From: an uncultured Alistipes sp.
GTDB taxonomy: Bacteria; Bacteroidota; Bacteroidia; Bacteroidales; Rikenellaceae
Length of the DNA stretch: 64,000 bases
Assembly (NCBI GenBank): GCA_947623305.1
Contig: CANQGQ010000001.1
Span: 1-64,000 of the forward strand
Direction of reading: 5' to 3'
The notes beneath the pieces are model-generated. The model searched no databases. It was not told the origin of the DNA and saw only the letters and a program-made list of their open reading frames with translations. Positions 9,228-17,666 of this stretch are shown here, one piece after another. Position 1 is the stretch's first letter. Every line of letters starts with the position of its first letter. A program made the translations under genes and the position numbers.

Positions 9228-9231
9228 CCTT

Positions 9232-12200
9232 ATGAACCATATCCTCCATAATTACCGATCGGATATTGCCCTCGTCGAAAATTTCTATCGATATGACGAG
9301 GTGAAGAATGAACTGGTCGCGACCGAAATTCCGGACATCGAAATCGACTTCGAGTTCACCTATCGGGCCGAAGATAATCGGGAGTTCACGGCCGGTCGGA
9401 AAGCCGGTGCTTACTTCAACTGCAAGCCAATATCCAACAACAGCATCGAGGTTTACATTCCCTTGTCGCGCTGCCAGCTCGGAACGGGAATACTTGCGCA
9501 TTTTCTGAACCTCCATACCCCGAACGAAAATTTTCCGGAACAGATTCAGAATATCTGCGTACCGGCTTCGACGGGCTACATGCTGCACAAAGGCCCATCG
9601 GCGCCCACAACGACGGCGGCGACTTCGATCCTCGGTTCCGAAGTATTCGGCAGGGCTTTCACGATCGGGATTCTGCACGACACTCAAAAAGAAAATCCGT
9701 ATTACTTTTCGGATGATGCGGCGTCCGTGCGGACAATGCAAAGATACCTCTCGGCCGATCGGGAAACTACGCGGATACTATTCGTTCTGCTCGATGTACA
9801 AACCGGCGAAAAATCATGCGCTTTGGCCACCATTATCAACGACTGTAAAGAATCTGTTCCAGACGGAGGACAACGGAATTTGCTGATGCTCGGCGGGGAA
9901 ATGCGGCTGGGAAACAAATTCTATCGTCTACAATTATTTTTCGATAAGGAATCGAAAACATTCGATAAGATTGTATGCAATTTGCCAAGCGGCACGGCCC
10001 AAACCACAGGCGACGATCCGGACTGGACGATGTCCCAACAAGCGATCACCCGAGAACTGACACAGGTGCGGACGGACTTCGCAGAAGGAGACAGATTGAC
10101 CCTTCAGTCGGCCGAAAAATACACCAATACGCAGCTGACCGAACACGATGCGTCGGATTCAGCGCATGCCGCTATCCGGAACCTCTTCAAGCCTGGTGCA
10201 ACGATTTCCGAAGCTACGGCGGCACTCGCAGCGCTCGGGTCGAACTACAAGGATGTCTATACGTTGGCCAGCACGCTCAAATCGTTTCTCGAAGCACACG
10301 ACACGGCCGAAAGCACGATCAACACGTGGCGCGAAATCGAGGACTTCCTGGGCGGACTGACCGACCGCGAGACGCTTACCGGTCTGATGGAGCAGGAGCA
10401 TCACAAGCTCATTGCGGATTTCGATGCGAAGCTCTCCGCTCTCGACATCGCGAACATCCCCGATATCCCCTGGTCGAAGCTCACCAGTAAACCCACGACG
10501 ATCGCGGGTTATGGCATTACGGATGCCGTTACGCTGAACACCGAGCAGACGATTACCGCACGCAAGACCTTTTCCGATGGCATCGTGATCGGGGACGCGT
10601 TGCTGGTGTGGGACGCCGAGAACAACGCTGTAAAAGTCGTAGGTAAGGACGGAAATACAGCGGTCGATTTCTACTCCGTGGGCGGCGTGTCGGCTCTGGA
10701 AATCGCCGACCTCTCGATCGGTGGCGGTGGTGCTACTGCGTTATCCGAGTTGACCGACGTCGCGCTTTCTTTGCCCAGCATCAATGACTTGCTCGTCTAC
10801 AACGGGTCGAAGTGGATCAACACTCCAATGTCGTCGATCCGGCCCGATCTGACGGGCTACGCCATGCAGTCGTGGGTTACCGGCCAGGGTTATCTGACCG
10901 CCGCAGCGCTTGCCAACTACGTTACACTGAACACCGAGCAGACGATTGAAGGAGCTAAGACGTTCACAAATAAGCTGATTGTATCCGGCAATGGTATTAA
11001 TGATAATGGATTATACATGTATGAATTTCCCGGGACGACAACATGCGGCGGCTATATCCTCTATGGCCAGGGCGATCAACTGCATCTTGGAACGTGGAAT
11101 AATTCCGAAACAGGGATTGATGCACTTTCTATCGGTCGCGGCTCGGCAGATGTTACATTCCTCGGTAGAATCATCAAGTCGGGGGGCACGTCCGCCCAGT
11201 TCCTTAAGGCCGACGGGTCGGTGGACAACACACAGTATCTGCCCACTACGGGTGGCACTATTTCCAGCAGTACCCCCGGGCTTGTAAATTTTAAGTCGAC
11301 TGGGCGCCCCGAAGTATTTATAGAATTTTCTTCTGCAGACACACACAGGATGTCGATTGGGTGGTATAATGGATTTTCATATATAAGTAGTGAACCTAAC
11401 TATACTGGGTTACCGACTGATAATTTTAGTCGTATCGGAATAACTGACGATGGGATTCCTCAGTATTGGACTGACAGGGACACCAAAAAATATAATCTCT
11501 GGCACAGCGGAAACGATGGAGCTGGGAGCGGACTGGACGCGGATTTGCTCGACGGTGTGCATGAATACGAATTCTTCCGCTCTAACAGATTCGAGATACC
11601 AAATTCTTATGTCGACATCACAAATTACCAAACAAATGCGAGCGGATATGCAAACTATCCATCGGGAACGTATATTGTTAATCGCTCCTCCCATTACGAT
11701 CTGCTTGTGAATTTTGCTCTAAACGAAGGAAGCGCGTCTGCATTGCAGTTTTACTCGGGCTACATGGATAGTAGCGATTTAAAATTCCGCAAGACGATAG
11801 ATTCTAATAGGGTATCGGGGCCTTGGCGTGTGTTGGTGTCTGAACTGAACATCGGTAAATACAATGCGGGAAGTGCTACCCGCTTGCAGACCCCCCCCCG
11901 CACCATCTGGGGTCAGAGCTTCGACGGGACGGGGAACGTGGATGGGCTATTTTTGTTGAGATATGCAAATAAATGGGCATCAACTCTATTGATGCTCGGT
12001 CGAGCGGATGAAACATGCTACACTGACAGAGCGGTTATTGGCGTAACAGACGGGAATTTGCATATAGACTCATATCAAGGCAAGGATTTATATTTTAATT
12101 ATTATACAAACGGGGAATTAGGAAGTTTTTCAAAAGCATTAATTATTAGTGGATTATCAGGTAACGTAGGTATCGGCGTAAATCCGGCGTACAAGCTCGA

Positions 12201-12363
12201 TGTCGCGGGGGTGATTCGCTCCGACGGCATCGTGATCGGGGATGCCATGCTGGTGTGGGACGCCGAGAACAAAGCCGTGAAGGTCGTAGGTAAGGACGGA
12301 AATACAGCAGTCAATTTCTACGCTGTGAATAGTGTGGCGGCCCTGGAAATCGCCGACCTCTAA
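9232..12363 (+). CDS. Long tail fibre protein, probably cut short by an in-frame TAA
   Basis: I chose the ATG at 9232, five bases after the previous stop. The 1043 aa product has an N-terminal anchor domain (1-250), a helical linker (about 280-430), and a shaft built of repeats: LNTEQTI blocks at about 440 and 565, a GxVIGDALLVWDAENNAVKV block at about 450, and RTIWGQSFDGTGNV near 890. NVGIGVNPAYKLDVAG near 980 is common in fibres. The VIGDAxLVWDAEN block recurs at the end. Just where its first copy reads EIADLSIGG, the second reads EIADL-stop-IGG, and the same frame stays open for 51 more codons. A C9 run lies at 11891-11899. It likely binds host surface glycans. Confidence 0.85.
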   Translation: MNHILHNYRSDIALVENFYRYDEVKNELVATEIPDIEIDFEFTYRAEDNREFTAGRKAGAYFNCKPISNNSIEVYIPLSRCQLGTGILAHFLNLHTPNENFPEQIQNICVPASTGYMLHKGPSAPTTTAATSILGSEVFGRAFTIGILHDTQKENPYYFSDDAASVRTMQRYLSADRETTRILFVLLDVQTGEKSCALATIINDCKESVPDGGQRNLLMLGGEMRLGNKFYRLQLFFDKESKTFDKIVCNLPSGTAQTTGDDPDWTMSQQAITRELTQVRTDFAEGDRLTLQSAEKYTNTQLTEHDASDSAHAAIRNLFKPGATISEATAALAALGSNYKDVYTLASTLKSFLEAHDTAESTINTWREIEDFLGGLTDRETLTGLMEQEHHKLIADFDAKLSALDIANIPDIPWSKLTSKPTTIAGYGITDAVTLNTEQTITARKTFSDGIVIGDALLVWDAENNAVKVVGKDGNTAVDFYSVGGVSALEIADLSIGGGGATALSELTDVALSLPSINDLLVYNGSKWINTPMSSIRPDLTGYAMQSWVTGQGYLTAAALANYVTLNTEQTIEGAKTFTNKLIVSGNGINDNGLYMYEFPGTTTCGGYILYGQGDQLHLGTWNNSETGIDALSIGRGSADVTFLGRIIKSGGTSAQFLKADGSVDNTQYLPTTGGTISSSTPGLVNFKSTGRPEVFIEFSSADTHRMSIGWYNGFSYISSEPNYTGLPTDNFSRIGITDDGIPQYWTDRDTKKYNLWHSGNDGAGSGLDADLLDGVHEYEFFRSNRFEIPNSYVDITNYQTNASGYANYPSGTYIVNRSSHYDLLVNFALNEGSASALQFYSGYMDSSDLKFRKTIDSNRVSGPWRVLVSELNIGKYNAGSATRLQTPPRTIWGQSFDGTGNVDGLFLLRYANKWASTLLMLGRADETCYTDRAVIGVTDGNLHIDSYQGKDLYFNYYTNGELGSFSKALIISGLSGNVGIGVNPAYKLDVAGVIRSDGIVIGDAMLVWDAENKAVKVVGKDGNTAVNFYAVNSVAALEIADL
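10579..10780 (+). repeat. Fibre internal direct repeat, copy 1
   Basis: Codes for GIVIGDALLVWDAENNAV and on to SELTDVALSL. The copy at 12226-12415 is in the same reading frame, with exact stretches of 19 to 26 bases. Confidence 0.85.
11891..11899 (+). repeat. C9 tract inside the tail fibre gene
   Basis: Nine C encode part of Thr-Pro-Pro-Arg before TIWGQSFDG, about residue 888 of the fibre. A one-base slip would frameshift the last 150 or so residues. Confidence 0.9.
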
Positions 12364-12415
12364 ATTGGCGGTGCTACTGCATTATCCGAGTTGATCGACG
12401 TCGCGGTTTCATTGA
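12226..12415 (+). repeat. Fibre internal direct repeat, copy 2, crossing the TAA
   Basis: Second copy of the block at 10579. The spacing of 1647 bases is a multiple of three. Similarity continues past the TAA at 12361-12363 into ATALSELIDVAVSL, which shows the downstream frame was once coding. Confidence 0.85.
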
Positions 12416-12519
12416 ACAGGCGTACAGAGGCGATTTATAAGAAAGTGAAGAGGTTGGAACAAGAAAACCGTGTATTAAAAAATAAAATGAACGATATGAA
12501 AAGGAGGATTTCAGCATGA
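12364..12519 (+). pseudogene. Stranded C-terminal coiled coil of the tail fibre
   Basis: In frame after the fibre's TAA, 51 sense codons run to a TGA at 12517-12519. They encode IGGATALSELIDVAVSLNRR and then a strongly charged, heptad-like helix containing KKVKRLEQENRVLK. The TGA overlaps the next gene's ATG as ATGA, the classical coupled junction. This says the ancestral fibre ended here and the TAA at 12361 is a later nonsense change, or a site of readthrough. The helix would serve as a C-terminal trimerisation or cap-binding segment. Confidence 0.7.
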
Positions 12520-13682
12520 GTGTGAAAAATGGAATCATAACCGGCCCCGTCAGTTTGAGAGGCCCTTACGACTGCATGGGTGTGGCAAAGTGGAGAGGAA
12601 AATACGATGTGGGATATATATGCTCCAACAAACACGGCCAAATAAGCATGTGGAGCCGGCACAAGCCTGTACCGCTGCCTAATTTGGGGCACCCTGACGC
12701 ATCCTGGTGGAAGGGAGCGGACGGACGGTGCGGCATAAAGTTACCGTCTGGGATAAACTCCTACAGGGACATTCCTTCAAGGATGACGGAGGATAAGAAA
12801 AACGGATGGGAGTATTTGCCACCTACGGGCAGCATCCACTCGCCATATCGCATTAAGGATTTCGAGAACTACTACCACAATGCCGAATGTTTCATCTATG
12901 ATTTCCGCGTTACCGAAAAGCCGAGCACGGACGGTTATCTGACCGCTTCCTGCGCGCTCGGTCTTATAACCGGCCCCGATTCGGAAGGCGGAAACAACGG
13001 CCCGGGATCGCTGGCATTGGAAGACCTGAGAGGTGATATGCTTCCTGGAGAATTGGATCCGTGCACGCTTGCAGATTATTACCTGGGAATCGTCATCGTG
13101 GATGATAGCGGAACCATAAAGGGGCGTGTTGCGGGAGGCTCGACGATGCGTTTGCAGACGAAATACAAAATGGCGGGGTTGGCGCTGTACCGGACTTACA
13201 AGGCATACCCGTTTCTTGCGAAGTATCCGATGGGGCAAAACGATCCGGACATACAAAACAGCTACTTCACAATACCGAACACCGCCGCCGCATCGTTCAC
13301 GGTGAGCTCGCCGGATGTAGCGGCCGGTATAAACATCAATTTTACAGCCAAGTATTTATACAAAGTTGGAGAAAATACCAAATCCGGTATAAGTTACACG
13401 GTGGAAATCACGGCGGACGATGGAACGATCACGATGAAAAACAACTACATCAATATGCGTTTCTCGACAAGCGACCTGAACGATGCGTTTTATGAAGGCG
13501 AATCTGCTCTGAAGCTGGAGGATACCATTACGGTTTCTCCATCGTCCTCGTACCGTAAAATGGGATTATTCGAAATAAATGCAAAATATGCGAATAGGGA
13601 ATACTACCTGTATCTGACGCTCAGTACGGGCAGGTTCACGAAGAAAATAGTGCCAATGATGAATATACCTGTCCTTGAATAG
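12516..13682 (+). CDS. Fibre-tip or receptor-binding protein, 388 aa
   Basis: The ATG at 12516 is preceded by AAAAGGAGG about nine bases upstream, a strong Shine-Dalgarno-like site, unusual in Bacteroidetes. The N-terminal half is aromatic and Gly-rich (GVAKWRGKYDVGYICSNKHG). The C-terminal half has beta-sandwich style repeats (SYTVEITADDGTITMKNNY). There is no signal peptide. Its start overlaps the stop of the fibre's lost tail, so it was probably made in a fixed ratio with the fibre and may cap it. No domain is recognised; the receptor-binding role is inferred from location. Codon use and GC are lower than in the genes before it, compatible with exchange of tip modules. Confidence 0.65.
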   Translation: MSVKNGIITGPVSLRGPYDCMGVAKWRGKYDVGYICSNKHGQISMWSRHKPVPLPNLGHPDASWWKGADGRCGIKLPSGINSYRDIPSRMTEDKKNGWEYLPPTGSIHSPYRIKDFENYYHNAECFIYDFRVTEKPSTDGYLTASCALGLITGPDSEGGNNGPGSLALEDLRGDMLPGELDPCTLADYYLGIVIVDDSGTIKGRVAGGSTMRLQTKYKMAGLALYRTYKAYPFLAKYPMGQNDPDIQNSYFTIPNTAAASFTVSSPDVAAGININFTAKYLYKVGENTKSGISYTVEITADDGTITMKNNYINMRFSTSDLNDAFYEGESALKLEDTITVSPSSSYRKMGLFEINAKYANREYYLYLTLSTGRFTKKIVPMMNIPVLE

Positions 13683-13733
13683 ATCGTAAAGGTCATACAT
13701 ACAAACAACCAATTTTATAAAAATTAATTAATT

Positions 13734-13973
13734 ATGAAAAACATTCAATTAGTAAAACGTAGCGAGGAAGTGAATCGCACGTACGCAGACGGGAAAGAGA
13801 ATGAAAACGTAACCCGCGTGAATTATGCGATCCTGCTCGATGGAAACGAAGTGGGAAAAGTCGATGTCTATCCGTCGTCGTTCAACTTGAACATGTATAA
13901 CACCGGCAACGGAACGATCGCCGAGAATACGGTCATCGTCGAAAAAATGTTCAATGCCATTAATCAGAAATAA
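13734..13973 (+). CDS. Small prophage protein, 79 aa
   Basis: Preceded by an AT-rich leader (TTAATTAATTATG), the usual Bacteroidetes translation start context. The sequence MKNIQLVKRSEEVNRTYADG and the later VGKVDVYPSSFNLNMYNTGNG suggest a compact alpha-beta protein without membrane segments. The next gene begins one base after its stop. Function unknown. Confidence 0.6.
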   Translation: MKNIQLVKRSEEVNRTYADGKENENVTRVNYAILLDGNEVGKVDVYPSSFNLNMYNTGNGTIAENTVIVEKMFNAINQK

Positions 13974-13974
13974 G

Positions 13975-14544
13975 ATGAAACTGAACGATATTATCATCCG
14001 CTCACGTGCTCTCAGCGCGATTCGGAAAGAAAAATTGACGTCTGCAACGCGACTGAAAGTCGTGATGAACGAAGTCGAATACTGGCGATATATCAATCCC
14101 TACATCGAGGATCAGCAGAAACTGATCGAAAAGCTCAAGCCGGAGGGATTCAATAAAAAGGAACGGAAATTCGCTCCCGTACTCAAAAAGTACAAAGCGG
14201 GGGAACAACCCACCGCGGAAGAGAAAAAGAAGATCGAGGAGTTGAAAGCCGACCCCGAATACGCATCGTTCTGCGAAATCAACGATCGTGTTATGAAAGA
14301 GTTCAACGAAGCGTGTGTGAAATTGGCCAACGAACGGGATTACGATGTCGTAGAAGAATCGTTCGACGATGCCGATCTGGAATCCATCACGGAGGCGTTA
14401 CCTTCGGGGGAAGTCATAAAGGTCAACGGAGGCGATATTCCGACGGATGAAGCGTTGGCGTTCATCGTCCGAATCACTACCGATCGGAGAAGAAAACAAA
14501 CCGAGAAAGAAACAGCGGCGGATTCTCCGGATAAGCTAAAATGA
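13975..14544 (+). CDS. Prophage protein, 189 aa, charged and helical
   Basis: I chose the ATG at 13975, directly after the previous stop, rather than 13954 inside that gene. The protein is rich in Lys and Glu (KKYKAGEQPTAEEKKKIEEL), predicted mostly helical, and ends in a polar tail. It contains DDADLESITEALPSGEVIKVNGG near residues 130-152. It overlaps the holin start by four bases (ATGA), so it is part of the late operon. I know no function; it might be a tail accessory or lysis-linked protein. Confidence 0.6.
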   Translation: MKLNDIIIRSRALSAIRKEKLTSATRLKVVMNEVEYWRYINPYIEDQQKLIEKLKPEGFNKKERKFAPVLKKYKAGEQPTAEEKKKIEELKADPEYASFCEINDRVMKEFNEACVKLANERDYDVVEESFDDADLESITEALPSGEVIKVNGGDIPTDEALAFIVRITTDRRRKQTEKETAADSPDKLK

Positions 14545-15068
14545 CGATGATATTCCATAAAATGCTCTCTCTTTGCACCGGCTTCGGTGTCAAACTCTCC
14601 GAGATATTCCAATCGGTGTACGGCTGGTCGGTGGCGGCGTGCGTATTCGTAGCGAATTTCTTCGCCGGATACGAGGTCGCCATCAACGCCGTAGTCGTAT
14701 GCGTCGTGCTGGATACGGCCTGGGGAATCGCAGCATCGGTCAAACAAGGCCGGTTCGCATTATCGGAACTGGGCCGAAACGGTATGCTCTCTAAGTGGGC
14801 GTTGTACGCTTCGGTCGTCATCGGATTCATCTTGATCGAACGCATGGCCGGCATCGATTCGCAACTGACCGTGATCATTATCTGTACGTTGATCTGTCTG
14901 GTCGAATTGTGGTCGATGTCCGGTTCGGCGTTGATCGTTAACCCGAATATCCCGTTTCTGCGGTTGTTCCGTAAAGCGTTGACCGGTGAAATCGCTCGCA
15001 AGATGGGTACGACCACCGAAGAGGTGAACCGATACTTCAACGAGAATCCTCAAAATACCAAACGATGA
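14541..15068 (+). CDS. Phage holin, holin-4 type
   Basis: A 175 aa membrane protein with spans near residues 31-50 (WSVAACVFVANFFAGYEVAI), 52-68, 87-102 and 108-125. The pattern VLDTAWGIAASVKQGRFALS followed by a Lys/Arg-rich loop and a long hydrophobic segment matches the toxin-secretion/phage-lysis holin family. Holins form lesions in the inner membrane at the end of the phage cycle and let the endolysin reach peptidoglycan. The neighbours agree: it is joined by ATGA overlaps to the gene before and the peptidase after. Confidence 0.85.
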   Translation: MTMIFHKMLSLCTGFGVKLSEIFQSVYGWSVAACVFVANFFAGYEVAINAVVVCVVLDTAWGIAASVKQGRFALSELGRNGMLSKWALYASVVIGFILIERMAGIDSQLTVIIICTLICLVELWSMSGSALIVNPNIPFLRLFRKALTGEIARKMGTTTEEVNRYFNENPQNTKR

Positions 15069-15547
15069 AACACTTCACCATTTCCGAGCTCACTGCTTCG
15101 GCGACCGCTCTCCGGCTCGGGCTCGACAACACTCCGACACCCGAACATCTGGCCAACCTCGAAATGTTAGTTGCGCAGCTGCTTGACCCGTTGCGCGACG
15201 ATTGGACGCAGTTTTGCGACCGGCAGCAGCTCGGCACTCCTGCCATTACCGTAACGTCTGGATACCGCGGCTTCCGGTTGAACACGGCGGTCGGAGGTTC
15301 CAAGACCTCGGCCCACTGCGTGGGTTATGCTGCCGACCTTGTACCTGCAAACGGACGGCTGGCAGAGTTCAAGGCATTCTGCCGCGACTGGCTCAAAGGT
15401 CGGTCGTTCGACCAGATGATTTCGGAGGACGAGAATGCGGCTGGCATGCCCCGCTGGATTCACCTCGGCTACAAGAACCAACAAGGCGGCCAACGCCGGC
15501 AGCTGCTTTCGATGGTGGGCGGAAGATACAAACCGATGACGGTATGA
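15065..15547 (+). CDS. Peptidase M15 family endolysin
   Basis: A 160 aa protein of the M15 zinc peptidase family, which cleaves peptide stems in peptidoglycan. Visible signatures are the TSGYRGFRLNTAVGG motif (about 60-74), SAHCVGYAADL with the zinc-binding His and Asp (about 78-88), and WIHLG (about 135-139) with the third ligand. It has no signal peptide, as expected when a holin releases it. It overlaps the holin and spanin-like genes by four bases each, forming a lysis cassette. Confidence 0.9.
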   Translation: MKHFTISELTASATALRLGLDNTPTPEHLANLEMLVAQLLDPLRDDWTQFCDRQQLGTPAITVTSGYRGFRLNTAVGGSKTSAHCVGYAADLVPANGRLAEFKAFCRDWLKGRSFDQMISEDENAAGMPRWIHLGYKNQQGGQRRQLLSMVGGRYKPMTV

Positions 15548-16191
15548 AAAAATATCTGATTTTAGCCGTGCTGCTGCTCGTTGCAGCACTCGGCATCGTA
15601 GGCAAAGCCTATCGGAGGGCAATCGACGACCGGAACCGATTGGCCCGTAACCAAACGACGTTGCTCGACAGCGTGGATCACTACCGCACGGCAGCCGGAA
15701 GAGAAGCCGCATCGGTGCAGGCGCTCGAACTGAAAGTGTCGGAACTCGAACGCTACAAAGCCGATGCGGCGGCGGAAATCCGATCGCTCGGAATCAAACT
15801 CCGTCGGGTTGAATCGGTGGCGACGACCACAGCCCGAACCGAAGTGTGCATCACGGCACCGCTGACCGACGCCGCCGACGTCAGTCCGAAAAAATCCGTA
15901 TTGCCGTCCGATTCGATAGAAACGGGTTCCGACGGGATGCCGACCGAAGAAGTCAAAACGTTCCGGTGGGAGGACGGGCATGTCGATATATGCGGAACGA
16001 TTGCGACCGATAGTGTACGGTGCGAGGTCGTAAGCATCGACACGCTCCGGCAAGTGGTGCATCGCGTACCGCGCCGGTTCTTGTTCATTCGCTGGGGTAC
16101 GAAGGCCATCCGGCAGGAAATCGTCTCGACCAACCCCCACACGCGCATCGTTTATGCCGAATACATTGATATGCGGCGAAAGAAAAAGTAA
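15544..16191 (+). CDS. Spanin-like membrane protein (DUF6549-like), 215 aa
   Basis: The ATG at 15544 overlaps the endolysin stop (ATGA). Residues 4-19 (YLILAVLLLVAALGIV) form one N-terminal membrane span with a short cytoplasmic N-end. A coiled coil follows (about 25-85) and then a beta-rich C-terminal domain (VDICGTIATDSVRCEVVSI). This layout matches inner-membrane spanin components and the DUF6549 proteins often found after M15 lysins in Bacteroides phages. Its job would be disruption of the outer membrane in the last step of lysis. No separate outer-membrane partner gene is visible. Confidence 0.65.
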   Translation: MKKYLILAVLLLVAALGIVGKAYRRAIDDRNRLARNQTTLLDSVDHYRTAAGREAASVQALELKVSELERYKADAAAEIRSLGIKLRRVESVATTTARTEVCITAPLTDAADVSPKKSVLPSDSIETGSDGMPTEEVKTFRWEDGHVDICGTIATDSVRCEVVSIDTLRQVVHRVPRRFLFIRWGTKAIRQEIVSTNPHTRIVYAEYIDMRRKKK

Positions 16192-16208
16192 GCCCGAAAC
16201 TCTTACAG

Positions 16209-16241
16209 ATTCTTGCAAATCTTTAAAAAATTTGCAAGAAT
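16209..16241. terminator. AT-rich hairpin after the lysis genes
   Basis: ATTCTTGCAAAT and ATTTGCAAGAAT form a perfect 12-base-pair stem with a nine-base loop, 17 bases after the last late gene. There is no long T run, so termination is probable but not certain; a protein-binding site is the alternative. Confidence 0.55.
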
Positions 16242-16245
16242 TTAC

Positions 16246-16273
16246 AAAAAGTCCCGACTACTGAACGGTCGGG
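16246..16273 (-). terminator. Intrinsic terminator of the integrase gene
   Basis: On the minus strand CCCGAC and GTCGGG pair across a nine-base loop and are followed by five T, about 45 bases after the integrase stop. Confidence 0.75.
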
Positions 16274-16317
16274 GCAGCCTATTGCCAGATGCGTCTGCTG
16301 CAAATCATATCGAACCG

Positions 16318-17520
16318 CTATAAAATACCCTTGTAATTCAACAGAATCGGATTCGCGTCGCGAATGTCCTGCGGCGTATAAATATCGGTCATCAATAACG
16401 ATGAATGTCGGGCCTGCTCTTTTACCGATAACGCATCGCATCCGGCACGCAACATTGCTGTAATGCCGGTATCTTTGAGACTGTAAAACTTGTATTCTTT
16501 CGGAAACCGCAGAGCAGGGCGAATATACCGTGTCCAAAAATCCCGATACGTCTTTTCGTTCACCCACTCAGGGCCGGGCTGGAACCCTCTCGAAAAAATA
16601 TAATAGCTGCTTGGAGCGTTGAAATATCCGAGATCGGCCATTAATTCGATGATTTTCTGCGGCATCGTAACGACGGCTGATTTTTTATTTTTTGAAATCG
16701 TATCATCAATATAAATCGTCTGTTTGGCAACGCAGATGTCGCATAACCGGAGTTTGGCGATTTCTTTCGGTCGAATCAACATGTAGTGCAGAAAGTAGCA
16801 GACGAGCAAGAACGGGCGGTTATGCTCTTCGAGCCAATCGTGCAGGCGCTGCATATCGGCCGATGCGATGACCTTGCGCTCCTTCTTCAGTAGCGCTTTC
16901 CCAATGCCAACGAGACCTTCGGTCGGACGCTCTTTCAAATAGAGGTGTTGCACCAAAAAGGTGCTGAACGAGCGCAAGAAAGCCAGATAGTTATTGCGTG
17001 TCCGTGGTGAATTTTTTCGCTCGATATAGATATAATCCAAAAACCGAACGCAAAAAGTACGGTCGAATTGATAAACGTATCGGATAGGTACAGGTCTATC
17101 CTCATTCCACTCTTCGAGGACATGCGCAAAACACATGTAATCATGGTAGGTTGACTGCCGAAGCACGCCATCGTTCAACAACTTGGTCGTATAGTTCCGG
17201 TAATGAATCAACGCATCCGAAAACAGTTTGTAACCGCGATCGGAATCGGCCTCGACCCACGGATTCCATCCGGCTTCAAGTTTCTCGGCCAGCCGATGAC
17301 ATAACTGGTTGGCATATTTCCGCTTTTGGGATGCGGAACCGACTGAATTGATTTTGATGCGCTTGCGGCGCATTACCCCTTTTACAGGATCGAAAGCATA
17401 AAAGCTGATATACCAGCAGGAACCCGTATGAAGACGGGGGTAAGTAAAAGAGAGAATCTCATTTAGCGCTGCATTACGCGCGGTTTTTACAGACAACATT
17501 TTTTTTACATTTTCACACAC
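16318..17520 (-). CDS. int: Prophage tyrosine-recombinase integrase
   Basis: A 400 aa tyrosine recombinase. The N-terminal part (about 90-200) is a SAM-like core-binding domain (RNNYLAFLRSFSTFLVQH). The catalytic part shows Arg in LIRPKEIAKLRL (about 250), the box II region as FYSLKDTG (about 342-349), ARHSSL (about 370) and the Tyr in MTDIYTP (about 379). Box II has Lys where most family members have Arg, a change common in Bacteroidetes prophage integrases. A start at MLSVKT (17499) is also possible. It sits beside tRNA-Met and points away from it, as in tRNA-integrated prophages. Confidence 0.92.
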   Translation of the reverse strand: MCENVKKMLSVKTARNAALNEILSFTYPRLHTGSCWYISFYAFDPVKGVMRRKRIKINSVGSASQKRKYANQLCHRLAEKLEAGWNPWVEADSDRGYKLFSDALIHYRNYTTKLLNDGVLRQSTYHDYMCFAHVLEEWNEDRPVPIRYVYQFDRTFCVRFLDYIYIERKNSPRTRNNYLAFLRSFSTFLVQHLYLKERPTEGLVGIGKALLKKERKVIASADMQRLHDWLEEHNRPFLLVCYFLHYMLIRPKEIAKLRLCDICVAKQTIYIDDTISKNKKSAVVTMPQKIIELMADLGYFNAPSSYYIFSRGFQPGPEWVNEKTYRDFWTRYIRPALRFPKEYKFYSLKDTGITAMLRAGCDALSVKEQARHSSLLMTDIYTPQDIRDANPILLNYKGIL

Positions 17521-17567
17521 GGCTCCGTGGTAAAAATGTAGAACGTTGATATTTTAACACAATTTTC

Positions 17568-17585
17568 TTTCGATCACAATCGAAA
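17568..17585. promoter_or_regulatory. Palindrome upstream of the integrase, possible operator
   Basis: TTTCGAT, CACA, ATCGAAA is a perfect 7-base inverted repeat 48 bases before the integrase start. Nearby the unit TGTCCCG occurs twice, 11 bases apart (17590-17607), like arm-type integrase sites. A repressor or excisionase operator is the likeliest role; this is inferred. Confidence 0.4.
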
Positions 17586-17620
17586 AAAAATGTCCCGAAA
17601 TTGTCCCGGTATTTTATCGA

Positions 17621-17662
17621 AAAAGGCCGCAATCAATTCTATTCCAAATTGTTTACGGCCTT
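17621..17662 (-). terminator. tRNA-Met terminator at the prophage boundary
   Basis: A 15-base-pair stem with two mismatches (AGGCCG and CGGCCT ends) is followed by T5 on the minus strand, five bases past the tRNA 3' end. It lies where the attachment site must be, so either host or phage could have supplied it. Confidence 0.75.
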
Positions 17663-17666
17663 TCAG

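Noticed and set aside
12361..12363. Reassignment of the TAA stop codon in the phage
   Set aside because: TAA and TGA end many other genes of the same prophage properly, so global recoding is excluded; a local mutation or readthrough is left.
9232..13682. Diversity-generating retroelement in the tail fibre region
   Set aside because: No reverse transcriptase, template repeat or C-type lectin-like variable end was found.
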